A model generated the notes under the pieces. That model made no database searches. It was not told where the DNA came from and saw only the letters and a program-made list of their open reading frames with translations. A program made the translations under genes and the position numbers. DNA of 64,000 bases from Cellulomonas dongxiuzhuiae (lineage in GTDB: Bacteria; Actinomycetota; Actinomycetes; Actinomycetales; Cellulomonadaceae): positions 3,596,001-3,660,000 of the forward strand of contig NZ_CP076023.1 of the NCBI RefSeq assembly GCF_018623035.1, read 5' to 3'. Of the stretch, positions 7,316 to 15,895 are shown piece by piece; within the stretch, counting starts at the first letter, position 1; every line of letters begins with the position of its first letter.

Positions 7316-9373
7316 ATGGACCAGGTACGGCCGTCCGCAGTCCGCACCGTCGCGCTGCTGGGCGCGTCGGGAGCCGGCAAGACCACCCTCACCGAGGCCC
7401 TCCTGCACCGCGCCGGCGCCATCCCCCGCGCGGGCCGCGTCGAGGACGGGACCACGGTCAGCGACCACGAGCCGGAGGAGATCGCCCGCGGCATCTCCCT
7501 CGGGCTCGGGGTCGCACCCCTGCGATGGCGGGCCGAGGACGGGCAGACGTACGACGTCACGCTGCTCGACACTCCCGGGTTCCTCGACTTCGCCGGTGCG
7601 GTCGACGCCGCCCTGAGCGCGGCCGACCTCGCGCTCGTCGTGGTCAGCGCCGTCGACGGCGTCCAGGCGGGCACCCACCTGGCGTGGCGGGCCGCTGCCG
7701 AGGCGGGCGTGCCGCGGGTCGTCGTCGTGACCAAGGAGGACCGGGCACGCGCCGACTTCCACCGGGTGCTCGCGCAGCTGCGCGACACGTTCGGCGACGT
7801 GATCGTCCCGCTCGAGCTGCCGTTCGGCGACGAGACGGCCTTCACGGGCGTCGCCGACGTCCTGTCAGAGGAGGGCCACGGCTACGACGGCGACGGGCGG
7901 CACCACAGCGCCCCCGTGCCGGCGGGACTGCTCGCGGAGGAGCACCGCCTGCACGAGGAGGTCACCGAGGAGATCGTGGCGCACGACGACGAGCAGCTCG
8001 AGCGGTACCTCGCGGGCGACGTGCCGTCGGTCGCGGACCTGGGCCGGACGCTCGCGCAGGAGGTGTGCGCCGGCGAGGCCGTGCCCGTGCTCGTCGCCTC
8101 CGGGACGACGGGGGTCGGCGTCGACCGCCTGGTCGAGCTGCTCTGCGCGCTGTGCCCCGCGCCCGAGTCCCGGACCCGGACCGTGCGCGCGGGCGACGTC
8201 GAGGTGCCCGTCGCCCCCGACCCGGACGGGCCCGCGCTGCTGCACGCCTTCCGCACGACCGCCGATCCGTTCGTCGGGCAGGTCACGCTGTTCCGCGTGC
8301 TGTCCGGCACCGTGCGGGCCGGTGACCGGCTCGTCAACACCACGACGCGGACCGAGGAGCGCCTGCCCGCGCTGTTCCGCCTGCGCGGCAAGGAGCACCT
8401 GCCGGTCGACGTCGTGGTCGCGGGGCAGGTGGCGGCGGTCGCCAAGCTCACGGGCACCCCCGCGGGGTCGCTGCTGGCGGCCAAGGGCACGCCCGGCGTG
8501 TCGATGACCGCCCCGCCCGTGCGCGAGCGGCCCGGCGTCTACGCGCTCGCGCTGGACCCCGTCACGCAGTCCGACGACGACCGGCTGTCCGCCGCGCTGG
8601 CCAGGCTCGCCGCCGAGGACCCGACGCTCACGGTCGAGCGCGTCGGTGACCGGACCGTGCTGCGCGGCCTGGGCGACACGCACCTGGCCGTCGCGCTCGA
8701 ACGGCTCGCGCGGGTCTTCGGCGTCCACGTCACGACGTCGCCCGTGCCCGTCGGGTACCGCGAGACGATCGCGCGGCCAGTCGCGGCGGAGGGCAAGGTC
8801 AAGAAGCAGTCCGGCGGCCACGGTCAGTACGCGGTCGTGCAGCTGCGCGTCGCCCCGCTCCCGCCGGGGACGGGCTTCGATTTCGTCGACTCGGTCGTCG
8901 GCGGGGCCATCCCGCGGTCGTACCTGCCGGCCGTCGAGCGCGGCGTGCGTGAGGCGATGGCGGCGGGCGGGCCCCACGGCTTCCCGGTCGTCGACGTGCG
9001 CGTCGAGGTGTACGACGGCCGGTCCCACGCGGTCGACTCGTCCGACATGGCGTTCCGCACGGCTGCGGCAGCGGGCCTCAAGGAGGCGCTCGCCACGGCG
9101 GGGACGGTCGTCCTGGAGCCCGTGTGCCGCGTGCAGATCACCGTGCCCACGTCCGCGCAGGGCGACGTCATGAGCGACCTGTCGGCACGGCGCGGGCACA
9201 TCACCGACACCGTCTCGCTCGACGGCGGCGAGGTCGTCGTCGAGGCGACCGTCCCCGAGGCCGAGCTGCGGCGCTACGTCCTGGACCTGCGCTCGCTCAC
9301 GGGTGGCCGCGCCGGCCTGACGGTCCTGCCCGACCACTACGCCCCCTGCCCGGACCACCTGACACCCGCCTGA
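7316..9373 (+). CDS. Elongation factor G-like GTPase (EF-G2-type)
   Basis: This 685-residue translational GTPase has the full EF-G domain series. G1 is GASGAGKTTLTE, G3 is LLDTPGFLDF, and G4 reads VVTKED where canonical EF-G has NKxD. Domain II starts near TTADPFVGQVTLFRVL, domain IV carries GKVKKQSGGHGQYAVV and GGAIPRSYLPAVERG, and domain V ends the protein. Domain order and length match the EF-G-like EF-G2 proteins of actinobacteria, which are not the main translocase. No ribosomal-protein or tuf genes are adjacent, unlike true fusA. The ATG at 7316 has GGGAGGG upstream. Confidence 0.87.
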   Translation: MDQVRPSAVRTVALLGASGAGKTTLTEALLHRAGAIPRAGRVEDGTTVSDHEPEEIARGISLGLGVAPLRWRAEDGQTYDVTLLDTPGFLDFAGAVDAALSAADLALVVVSAVDGVQAGTHLAWRAAAEAGVPRVVVVTKEDRARADFHRVLAQLRDTFGDVIVPLELPFGDETAFTGVADVLSEEGHGYDGDGRHHSAPVPAGLLAEEHRLHEEVTEEIVAHDDEQLERYLAGDVPSVADLGRTLAQEVCAGEAVPVLVASGTTGVGVDRLVELLCALCPAPESRTRTVRAGDVEVPVAPDPDGPALLHAFRTTADPFVGQVTLFRVLSGTVRAGDRLVNTTTRTEERLPALFRLRGKEHLPVDVVVAGQVAAVAKLTGTPAGSLLAAKGTPGVSMTAPPVRERPGVYALALDPVTQSDDDRLSAALARLAAEDPTLTVERVGDRTVLRGLGDTHLAVALERLARVFGVHVTTSPVPVGYRETIARPVAAEGKVKKQSGGHGQYAVVQLRVAPLPPGTGFDFVDSVVGGAIPRSYLPAVERGVREAMAAGGPHGFPVVDVRVEVYDGRSHAVDSSDMAFRTAAAAGLKEALATAGTVVLEPVCRVQITVPTSAQGDVMSDLSARRGHITDTVSLDGGEVVVEATVPEAELRRYVLDLRSLTGGRAGLTVLPDHYAPCPDHLTPA

Positions 9374-9400
9374 CCCACCCGTCCCCACGCACCCCCCTCC

Positions 9401-9475
9401 GTCGAGCGCGGTGGTCCAGTGCCGAGCGCGGCAGCCACGAGTAACCGCGCCGGGCGGTGGAGTACCGCGCCCGGC
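9401..9475. repeat. Cluster of interspersed GAGCGCGGTAC-type repeats
   Basis: Four variants of a GC-rich word occur here on both strands: TCGAGCGCGGTGG, CCGAGCGCGGCAG, GTAACCGCGCCGGG and GTACCGCGCCCGGCGG. Related copies sit in two other intergenic gaps, at 9874-9888 and 22909-22965. See the finding on this motif. Confidence 0.55.
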
Positions 9476-9500
9476 GGGGTGGTGGCGGCAGGATGGGGGT

Positions 9501-9848
9501 GTGGCGGAGATCGAGGAGCTGGCGGCAGCGGTGCGGGAGTTCTCGCGCGAGCGGGACTGGGAGCAGTTCCAGGACCCGAAGTCGCTGGTCCTCGCGCTGG
9601 TCGGTGAGGTGGGCGAGCTCGCCGAGCTGTTCCAGTGGGTGCCCGCCGCCGACGCGGTCGCACGCTTCGCCGTGCCCGACCGGCAGGCGCGCGCCGCGGA
9701 GGAGATGGCCGACGTGCTCGTCTACCTGGTCCGGCTCGCCGACGTCCTGGGCGTCGACCTGGGCGCCGCGGCCCGCGCCAAGCTCGCCGACTCCCACCGC
9801 CGCTTCCCGGCAGCGGACCACCGCGGCGTCGCCCCTCACAAGCCCTGA
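9501..9848 (+). CDS. MazG-like nucleotide pyrophosphohydrolase
   Basis: This 115-residue protein has the all-alpha NTP-PPase pattern of short MazG-like (RS21-C6/dCTPase-type) proteins. The metal-binding helices show LVLALVGEVGELAELFQW (ExxE-type) and EEMADVLVYLVRLADVLGVD (ExxxD-type). It probably hydrolyses a non-canonical or excess (d)NTP to the monophosphate and pyrophosphate. The GTG at 9501 gives the usual family N terminus; the ribosome site is weak. It is flanked by copies of the GAGCGCGGTAC repeat. Confidence 0.82.
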   Translation: MAEIEELAAAVREFSRERDWEQFQDPKSLVLALVGEVGELAELFQWVPAADAVARFAVPDRQARAAEEMADVLVYLVRLADVLGVDLGAAARAKLADSHRRFPAADHRGVAPHKP

Positions 9849-9924
9849 CCCGGCACGCCCCCACCCCCTCCCCGAGCGCGGTACTTGGCGGAAGGGGCGG
9901 GTGGGGCGCCGGCGGGGGGTGGGG

Positions 9925-12501
9925 TCAGTCGGGGGTGGCGATGGCGTCGAGGACGCGCAGGCGTGCGGCGCGGGCGCCGGGCCACAGCGCCGCCAGCACG
10001 CCCACGACGAGCGCGAGCGCGACCATGAGCGCCAGGCCGTCCCACGGGACGACGAGCCGGTCCAGGCCCTCCTCGGCGTACACGCGCGGCAGGACCGACG
10101 CGAGCCCGACCCCGACCGCGAGGCCGACGACGGTCCCGAACACGGCCGTCAGGACGGACTCGACCGTCACGACGCCCGCGAGCTGCAGGCGCCCCAGCCC
10201 CACGGCACGCAGCAGCCCGATCTCCCGCGTGCGCTCGATCACCGACAGCGCGAGCGTGTTGACGATGCCCAGCACCGCGATGACCAGCGACAGGCCCAGC
10301 AGCGCGTACAGGATCACCAGGAGCTGGTCGACCTGGGCGGCCATCTGGTCGACGAACTGGTCGCGGTCCTGCACCGACACCACGACGTAGGGCGCGACCG
10401 CGGCGGTGACGGCGGTGCGCAGCTCGTCGTCGCCCACCCCGGGGGCCGCGTCGACGAACACGGTGTCGCTCGTCTGCGCGGGGCCCGGCGCGAGCTCGTC
10501 GAGCACGTCCTTGGTCACGATGACCGACCCCGTCGTGACGCGCGTGTCGACGACCGCGGCCACCTCGAGCGTGCGCTCGCCCACGGCCGTGCTGACGGTC
10601 ACCTCGTCACCGACCGCCCAGCCCTCCCCCGCCACGGCCTGGTTGATCACCGCGTGGGTGTCGTCGAGGTCGTCGACGTCGCCGTCGAGCACCTCGACCA
10701 CGAGCGCGTCGCCGAGCACGCCGGGCCGCAGGCCCAGGACGAACGCGCCGTCCGAGGCGGCCGGCGCCACGCCGGGCTCCGGTGACGCGCCGCCGTAGGT
10801 GAAGGCCAGCGACTCGGCGCGGCCCACCTCCGGCAGCGCGGTCACGTCCGCGACCGCGCCGTCGGGGATCGCGGACGTCGCCGAGCGCAGCACCAGGTCC
10901 GCCTCCGTCGCGCTCTCGACCACGCGCACCAGGGACGCCTGCCCGGTCGCGGCGATGACGGACACGGCACCCACGAGCGCCATGCCGATGATCAGCGCCC
11001 CGGCCGTCGAGGCGGTCCGCCGGGGGTTGCGCACGACGTTGCCCTGCGCGAGGCGGCCCAGCGGAGGCAGCGCGTGCACGAACGGCACGGCCAGCACGCG
11101 CAGCACGGCACGCGCCAGCGACGGCGACGCGACGAGCACGCCGACGAGGACGACCGCGGCGCCGACCCCGAGCGTGGGCTCGGCACCCGGGGCGTCGGGA
11201 CGCAGCGCGGCGAACACCACGCCGGCGGCACCCAGCGCGACCAGCGCCGCACCACCGAGCCCGCGCAGGTGCAGCGACCGCTCGGGCACGGTGACCTCGC
11301 CGCGCATCGCCTCGACGGGTGCGACGAGCGCGGCCCGGCGCGCCGGGACGGCCGCCGCGACGGCCGACACGACCGTGCCCAGCGCGAGGCACGTGACGAC
11401 GCCCGTGGTCTCCAGCGGGATGTCGCCGACGAGGTCCATGCCCATCGCCTCGAACACGACGCGCAGCACGCTCACGAGCCCGAGCCCGCCGACCACGCCC
11501 AGCGCGGACCCGACGAGACCGACGACCGCGGCCTGCCCGACGACGACGCCGAACACCTGCGCGGGCGACGCCCCGACGGCGCGCAGCAGCGCGAACTCGC
11601 GCACCCGCTGCCGCACCGCCATCGCGAACGTGTTGGAGATGAGGAACCCGCCGACGAACAACGAGACCACCGCGAAGATCAGCAGGAACGACGTGACGAA
11701 CCCGAGGGTCCGGTCGATGTCGCCGCGCAGCTCGTCGCGCAGGGACTGGCCCGTGACGGCCTGCGCCCCGGTGGTGCCCGCGTCGTCCAGCGCGGCCGTG
11801 ACGCGGTCGACGAGCGTCTGCTCGTCCGCGCCGTCCGCGGCGTACACCGCGACGCGGGGGACGGTCGCCTCGGGGGCGAACGCGGCCGTGGCCACGTCGA
11901 CGGGCAGGTAGACGAGCGTCGCGCCCGCGAGCGGACCGCCCGCGTCCACCTCGCCGACCACGGTCACGTCGCGCACCTCGCCGGACACCACGACCTTCGT
12001 CCGGTCGCCCAGGGCCAGCCCGGACGACTCGAGCGTCGCGGACTCGAGGGCCACCTCGTCGGCGGCCCGCGGCGCGGTCCCGGCGACCAGGTCCAGCCCG
12101 GGGTCGCGCTCGTCGAACGCGACGCCGAACGACGGCGCCTGGGTGGACTGCACGGCGGTGCCGTCGGCACCGACCAGGACGATCGAGCCGGCGAGCTCCG
12201 GCAGCGCGACGTCCACGCCCTCGACCGCCGCGACCTCGTCCGCGAGCGCGAGCGGCACCGGCGTGCGCTGCCCGCCCAGCGTCAGCCCGCCACCGGTGTC
12301 GCCGCCCGGGAGCGTGGTGTCGCCCTGCACGTAGGCGTTCGCGGGCGCCTGGGCGTCGACGATGCCGTGGAACGTGTCGGACAGCATGGTCCGCAGCGCG
12401 AACGTGCCGGCGACGAACGCGACCCCGAGCGTGACGGCCAGCACGGACAGCGCGAAGCGCACGGCGTGCGCGCGCACGCTGCGCAGCGTCACCCGCAGCA
12501 T
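9925..12501 (-). CDS. MacB/FtsX-type ABC transporter permease
   Basis: This 858-residue protein starts with a short basic stretch and a membrane segment (FALSVLAVTLGVAFVAGTF). A large extracytoplasmic domain follows, then an FtsX cluster with SNTFAMAVRQRVREFALLRAVGA, a second extracytoplasmic domain, and a C-terminal FtsX cluster with VIERTREIGLLRAVGLGR. This double-FtsX architecture is typical of exporters of lipoproteins, peptides or drugs that pair with a LolD-like ATPase. The start ATG overlaps the stop of the ATPase gene (TGATG), so they form a two-gene operon. The substrate cannot be read from the sequence. Confidence 0.9.
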   Translation of the reverse strand: MLRVTLRSVRAHAVRFALSVLAVTLGVAFVAGTFALRTMLSDTFHGIVDAQAPANAYVQGDTTLPGGDTGGGLTLGGQRTPVPLALADEVAAVEGVDVALPELAGSIVLVGADGTAVQSTQAPSFGVAFDERDPGLDLVAGTAPRAADEVALESATLESSGLALGDRTKVVVSGEVRDVTVVGEVDAGGPLAGATLVYLPVDVATAAFAPEATVPRVAVYAADGADEQTLVDRVTAALDDAGTTGAQAVTGQSLRDELRGDIDRTLGFVTSFLLIFAVVSLFVGGFLISNTFAMAVRQRVREFALLRAVGASPAQVFGVVVGQAAVVGLVGSALGVVGGLGLVSVLRVVFEAMGMDLVGDIPLETTGVVTCLALGTVVSAVAAAVPARRAALVAPVEAMRGEVTVPERSLHLRGLGGAALVALGAAGVVFAALRPDAPGAEPTLGVGAAVVLVGVLVASPSLARAVLRVLAVPFVHALPPLGRLAQGNVVRNPRRTASTAGALIIGMALVGAVSVIAATGQASLVRVVESATEADLVLRSATSAIPDGAVADVTALPEVGRAESLAFTYGGASPEPGVAPAASDGAFVLGLRPGVLGDALVVEVLDGDVDDLDDTHAVINQAVAGEGWAVGDEVTVSTAVGERTLEVAAVVDTRVTTGSVIVTKDVLDELAPGPAQTSDTVFVDAAPGVGDDELRTAVTAAVAPYVVVSVQDRDQFVDQMAAQVDQLLVILYALLGLSLVIAVLGIVNTLALSVIERTREIGLLRAVGLGRLQLAGVVTVESVLTAVFGTVVGLAVGVGLASVLPRVYAEEGLDRLVVPWDGLALMVALALVVGVLAALWPGARAARLRVLDAIATPD

Positions 12502-13316
12502 CAGCGGACCTCGGCGGGCGCGGTGCCGGGAACCCCGGCAGGAGCGCCGGCGGCGGCCTGCGCGCGGCGCGTCAGGACGCCGAGCCGCTCGAGGACGGCG
12601 TCGGACGTGGGGTCCCGCAGCTCGTCGACGATGCGGCCGTCCGCGAGGAACAGGACGCGGTCGGCGTACGACGCGGCGGTCGGGTCGTGCGTCACCATGA
12701 CGACGGACTGCCCGAGCTCGTCGACGCTGTGCCGCAGGAACGACAGCACCTCGTGCGCGGACGCGGAGTCGAGGTTGCCCGTCGGCTCGTCGGCGAACAC
12801 CACGGCCGGGCGCGTGACGAGGGCGCGGGCGCAGGCGACGCGCTGCTGCTGCCCGCCGGACAGCTCGCCCGGCTTGTGGTGCAGGCGGTCGGCGAGGCCG
12901 ACGGCCTGCACGACGGCGTCGAGGTGCGAGCGGTCGACCGGCCGGCGGGCGATGTCGAACGGCAGGGTGATGTTCTCGAGCGCGGTGAGCGTCGGGACCA
13001 GGTTGAACGCCTGGAAGACGAACCCGATGCGGTCGCGCCGCAGCCGGGTCAGCTGCCGCTCCGACATCGCGGACACCTCCTCGCCGTCGACCACGACCGT
13101 GCCCGCGGTCGGGCGGTCGAGCCCTGCCAGGCAGTGCATGAGCGTCGACTTGCCCGACCCCGACGGACCCATGGTCGCGGTGAGCCGCCCGCGCTCGACG
13201 TCGAGGTCGACGCCCGCGAGGGCGTGGACGGCCGTGGGTCCGGACCCGTAGGTGCGCACGAGGCCGCGCGCCGTGGCGATGGGCCCGGCGGAGCGGGTGC
13301 TGTCGATGAGGGTCAC
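12501..13316 (-). CDS. LolD/MacB-type ABC transporter ATP-binding protein
   Basis: This 271-residue ATPase has Walker A GPSGSGKSTL, Q-loop VFQAFNLVPTLTALEN, signature LSGGQQQRVACARAL, Walker B VVFADEPTGNLDS and switch His in VMVTHDP. It energises the FtsX-type permease encoded immediately downstream. The GTG at 13316 follows AGGAGGGG by about 11 nt. An unstructured Ala/Pro-rich tail of about 25 residues extends beyond the normal end of the domain. Confidence 0.92.
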   Translation of the reverse strand: MTLIDSTRSAGPIATARGLVRTYGSGPTAVHALAGVDLDVERGRLTATMGPSGSGKSTLMHCLAGLDRPTAGTVVVDGEEVSAMSERQLTRLRRDRIGFVFQAFNLVPTLTALENITLPFDIARRPVDRSHLDAVVQAVGLADRLHHKPGELSGGQQQRVACARALVTRPAVVFADEPTGNLDSASAHEVLSFLRHSVDELGQSVVMVTHDPTAASYADRVLFLADGRIVDELRDPTSDAVLERLGVLTRRAQAAAGAPAGVPGTAPAEVR

Positions 13317-13592
13317 ATGATCGATGGTCCCCTCCTGACCGCGCTGCCGACACCCGGGAGGCGCCCGGCATCCACCCTGATCTCCGCCCGCCCCCGCTCA
13401 GGGTTGTCCCCGAGCGCGGAGCAGCAGGTCACGGGGGGTGACCCACCGTCGTGGCGGGGGCGGGCCGCCCCCGCGGTGGGGGGCAGCCTGAGGGTCGAAC
13501 GGGGGGCCGGCCCCGATGTGCCGACGGCCCGCGGCGACGAGGCTGGCACCCGACGCGGTCGCCAGGACCGCCGGACGCAGGAGGTCGGACCC

Positions 13593-13721
13593 ATGCTCGC
13601 AGCACTGCGCCGCGTCGGTGCCGTGGCCGGGGCCGTCGGGCTCGGGACCGCGCTGGCGCTCGCCGCCCAGCCCGCGCTGCTCACGCAGCTCGCCGGACGG
13701 CTCGTCGAGGCCGCCCCCTGA
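13593..13721 (+). CDS. Small hydrophobic protein, 42 residues
   Basis: The ATG at 13593 is preceded by a perfect AGGAGG at 13579-13584. The encoded peptide has a basic start (MLAALRRVG), a Gly/Ala/Leu hydrophobic core and a short C-terminal tail ending VEAAP, so it is a single-pass membrane or signal-anchor peptide. I do not recognise it. The strong ribosome site and clean stop support that it is real. It stands alone between the ABC ATPase (opposite strand) and the YciO/Sua5 gene. Confidence 0.6.
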   Translation: MLAALRRVGAVAGAVGLGTALALAAQPALLTQLAGRLVEAAP

Positions 13722-13773
13722 CCCACGCCGGACGGCGCGCGCACGTCGCCGCGCGGACTCCTACGCTGGGCGG

Positions 13774-14391
13774 ATGGCCCGGTACTTCGACGTCCACCCC
13801 ACGGACCCGCAGCCGCGGGCGATCGCCCAGGTCGTCGCGATGCTGCGTGACGACGCCGTGATCGCCTACCCCACCGACTCGATGTACGCGCTGGGCACGC
13901 GCATCGACAACCACGACGGCGCCGACCGCATCCGCCGCATCCGGCACCTGGACGACCGGCACCACTTCACGCTGGTCTGCTGCGACTTCGCCCAGCTCGG
14001 GCAGCTCGTGCACCTCGACAACAGCGCGTTCCGGGCCATCAAGTCCGCGACGCCCGGGCCGTACACGTTCATCCTGCCGGCCACGCCCGAGGTCCCGCGC
14101 CGACTCGCGCACGCCAAGAAGCGCTCGGTGGGCGTGCGCATCCCCGACGACCCGGTGGCCCTCGCGATCCTGCGCGAGCTGGGCGAGCCGCTGCTGTCGT
14201 CCTCCCTGCTCATGCCGGGGCACGACTGGCCCATGACCGAGGGCTGGCAGATCAAGGAGGAGCTGGACGACGTGCTCGACGCGGTCGTGGACGCGGGCGA
14301 CCGCGGCAACGAGCCCACGACGGTCGTCGACTGGACGTCCGGCGCCCCCGAGGTCGTCCGCGAGGGCGCGGGCGACCCGTCGCGGTTCTGA
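13774..14391 (+). CDS. YciO/Sua5/YrdC-family L-threonylcarbamoyladenylate synthase-like protein
   Basis: This 205-residue protein carries the YrdC fold: an N-terminal YPTDSMYALG motif, the RIRRIRHLDDRHHFTLVC nucleotide-binding region, the ATPGPYTFILPAT segment and VGVRIPDDPVA. It lacks the C-terminal Sua5 domain. The wording of these motifs is closer to YciO than to TsaC, so a direct role in tRNA t6A synthesis is uncertain; the family binds ATP and RNA. The ATG at 13774 is the natural start. Confidence 0.85.
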   Translation: MARYFDVHPTDPQPRAIAQVVAMLRDDAVIAYPTDSMYALGTRIDNHDGADRIRRIRHLDDRHHFTLVCCDFAQLGQLVHLDNSAFRAIKSATPGPYTFILPATPEVPRRLAHAKKRSVGVRIPDDPVALAILRELGEPLLSSSLLMPGHDWPMTEGWQIKEELDDVLDAVVDAGDRGNEPTTVVDWTSGAPEVVREGAGDPSRF

Positions 14392-14404
14392 CGAGGGCCG
14401 CGCC

Positions 14405-15178
14405 GTGAGCCCGGGCCCGGCCGGTGGGACGTCCCCCACGGACGTGCCCGCCTCGCCCGCGGACGTGGTGCGCGCGGCGGCCGCGGCGCCCGACCTGGAC
14501 GCGCTCGCCGCCGCCTGCACGACGTGCCGCGCGTGCCCGCGCCTGGTCGCGTGGCGCGAGGCCAGCGCGGCCGACCCGCCCGCGCGGTACCGCGGGCAGA
14601 CGTACTGGGCGCGCCCGGTCCCGGGGTTCGGCGACCCGGACGCGCGCGTCGTCGTCGTGGGCCTGGCGCCGGCCGCGCACGGCGCGAACCGAACGGGGCG
14701 GATGTTCACGGGTGACCGGTCGGGCGACTTCCTGTTCGCCGCGATGCACCGCGTGGGCATGGCGTCGCAGCCCACGTCGACGTCCGCGGACGACGGCCTG
14801 ACGCTGCACGACGTGCGCGTCACGGCGCCCGTGCGGTGCGCTCCCCCGGCCAACGCGCCGACGCCCGCCGAGCGCCGCACCTGCGGACCGTGGCTGGCCC
14901 GGGAGATCGAGCTGGTGGCACCGCGCGTCGCAGTCGTGCTCGGCGGGTTCGGGTGGCAGGCGCTGCTGACGACGCTGGCCGAGCAGGGCTGGGCGGTGCC
15001 GCGCCCCCGCCCGGCGTTCGGGCACGGCGCCGAGGTCACGCTGCGGCACACCACGCAGGCGCGCGAGCTCACCCTGCTCGGGTGCTACCACGTGAGCCAG
15101 CAGAACACCTTCACGGGACGGCTCACGCCCGCGATGCTCGACGCGGTCCTGCGCCGCGCCCGGGACGTCGTGCGCTGA
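14405..15178 (+). CDS. Type-5 uracil-DNA glycosylase (UdgB-like)
   Basis: This 257-residue protein has the four-Cys iron-sulfur pattern begun by CTTCRACPRL. The catalytic-site motif is GLAPAAHGANRTGRMFTGD and the C-terminal intercalation motif is CYHVSQQNTFTGRLTP. Both fit family 5 (UdgB) uracil-DNA glycosylases, which use no catalytic Asn in motif A and act on U and hypoxanthine in DNA. This suits base-excision repair of deaminated cytosine in a very GC-rich genome. The GTG at 14405 starts 14 nt after the YciO gene stop, suggesting co-transcription. Confidence 0.9.
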   Translation: MSPGPAGGTSPTDVPASPADVVRAAAAAPDLDALAAACTTCRACPRLVAWREASAADPPARYRGQTYWARPVPGFGDPDARVVVVGLAPAAHGANRTGRMFTGDRSGDFLFAAMHRVGMASQPTSTSADDGLTLHDVRVTAPVRCAPPANAPTPAERRTCGPWLAREIELVAPRVAVVLGGFGWQALLTTLAEQGWAVPRPRPAFGHGAEVTLRHTTQARELTLLGCYHVSQQNTFTGRLTPAMLDAVLRRARDVVR

Positions 15179-15194
15179 CGGCTCAGCCCGCGAG

Positions 15195-15222
15195 GCGGGT
15201 CGCCCCCCGAGGGACGACCCGC
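15195..15222. terminator. Bidirectional hairpin between convergent genes
   Basis: GCGGGTCG at 15195-15202 pairs with CGACCCGC at 15215-15222, with additional C/G pairing in the loop. It lies between the 3' end of the glycosylase gene and the 3' end of the minus-strand oxidoreductase gene, so it can serve both. Confidence 0.7.
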
Positions 15223-15235
15223 GGTCGTCGCGCGC

Positions 15236-15895
15236 TCAGGTGCCGACGGCCGCCGCCAGCGCTTCGGCGACGGGGGTGTCGCCCCCGACCAGCTCCCACT
15301 GGTGACCGGCCGTCGCGTCGTCGAGCAGCACGGCGGCGATGACCGCCGCGACGTCGGCGCGCGGGATCTCGCCGCGCTCGACCTGCTCGCCGAGCGTGAC
15401 GCGTCCCGTGCCCTCGCCGTCGGTCAGGCCACCGGGCCGCAGGATCGTCCACCGCAGGTCGGTGTCCCGCAGCGCCTCGTCCGCGTCCCGCTTGGCGACG
15501 ACGTACGCCGCCCACACGGCCGCCATGTCGTCCGTGATGGGCTCGTCGACCCCGATCGCCGACACCTGGACGAAGCGTCGGACGCCCGCCCGGCGCGCGC
15601 CCTCCTGCGACTTGAGCGACCCCTCGAGGTCCACGCTGCGCTTGCGCCCGGCGTTCCCGTCGGCGCCGGCGCCGGCGGCGAACACCACGGCGTCGGCGCC
15701 CGCCATGACGGCCGCGAAGTCGTCGGCGTCGGACTCCTCGATGTCCAGCAGCGCGGGCTGCGCGCCGAGCGCCGCGAGCTCGTCGGCGTGCTCCTGGCGG
15801 CGGACCAGCGGCACCACCTCGTCACCGCGGGCGACCAGCAGCGGCGTGAGCAGCCGCGCGACCTTGCCGTGGCCGCCCACGACGACGACGCGCAT
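15236..15895 (-). CDS. NAD(P)H-binding atypical SDR-family protein
   Basis: This 219-residue Rossmann protein has N-terminal VVVGGHGKVARLL, the dinucleotide-binding glycine motif of the atypical SDR / NmrA-like NAD(P)-binding group. Further family segments are DAVVFAAGAG, RFVQVSAIGVD and WTILRPGGLTD. The canonical YxxxK dyad is weak (AAYVVAKRDAD could provide it). The substrate is unknown; relatives are quinone or sugar-nucleotide reductases or regulators. The ATG overlaps the stop of the upstream SDR gene (TGATG), so the pair is one operon. Confidence 0.85.
   Translation of the reverse strand: MRVVVVGGHGKVARLLTPLLVARGDEVVPLVRRQEHADELAALGAQPALLDIEESDADDFAAVMAGADAVVFAAGAGADGNAGRKRSVDLEGSLKSQEGARRAGVRRFVQVSAIGVDEPITDDMAAVWAAYVVAKRDADEALRDTDLRWTILRPGGLTDGEGTGRVTLGEQVERGEIPRADVAAVIAAVLLDDATAGHQWELVGGDTPVAEALAAAVGT

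Noticed and set aside
7316..9373. Ribosomal-protection tetracycline resistance gene
   Set aside because: The protein shares the EF-G fold with Tet(M)-type factors, but length and wording fit chromosomal EF-G2; there are no mobile-element neighbours.
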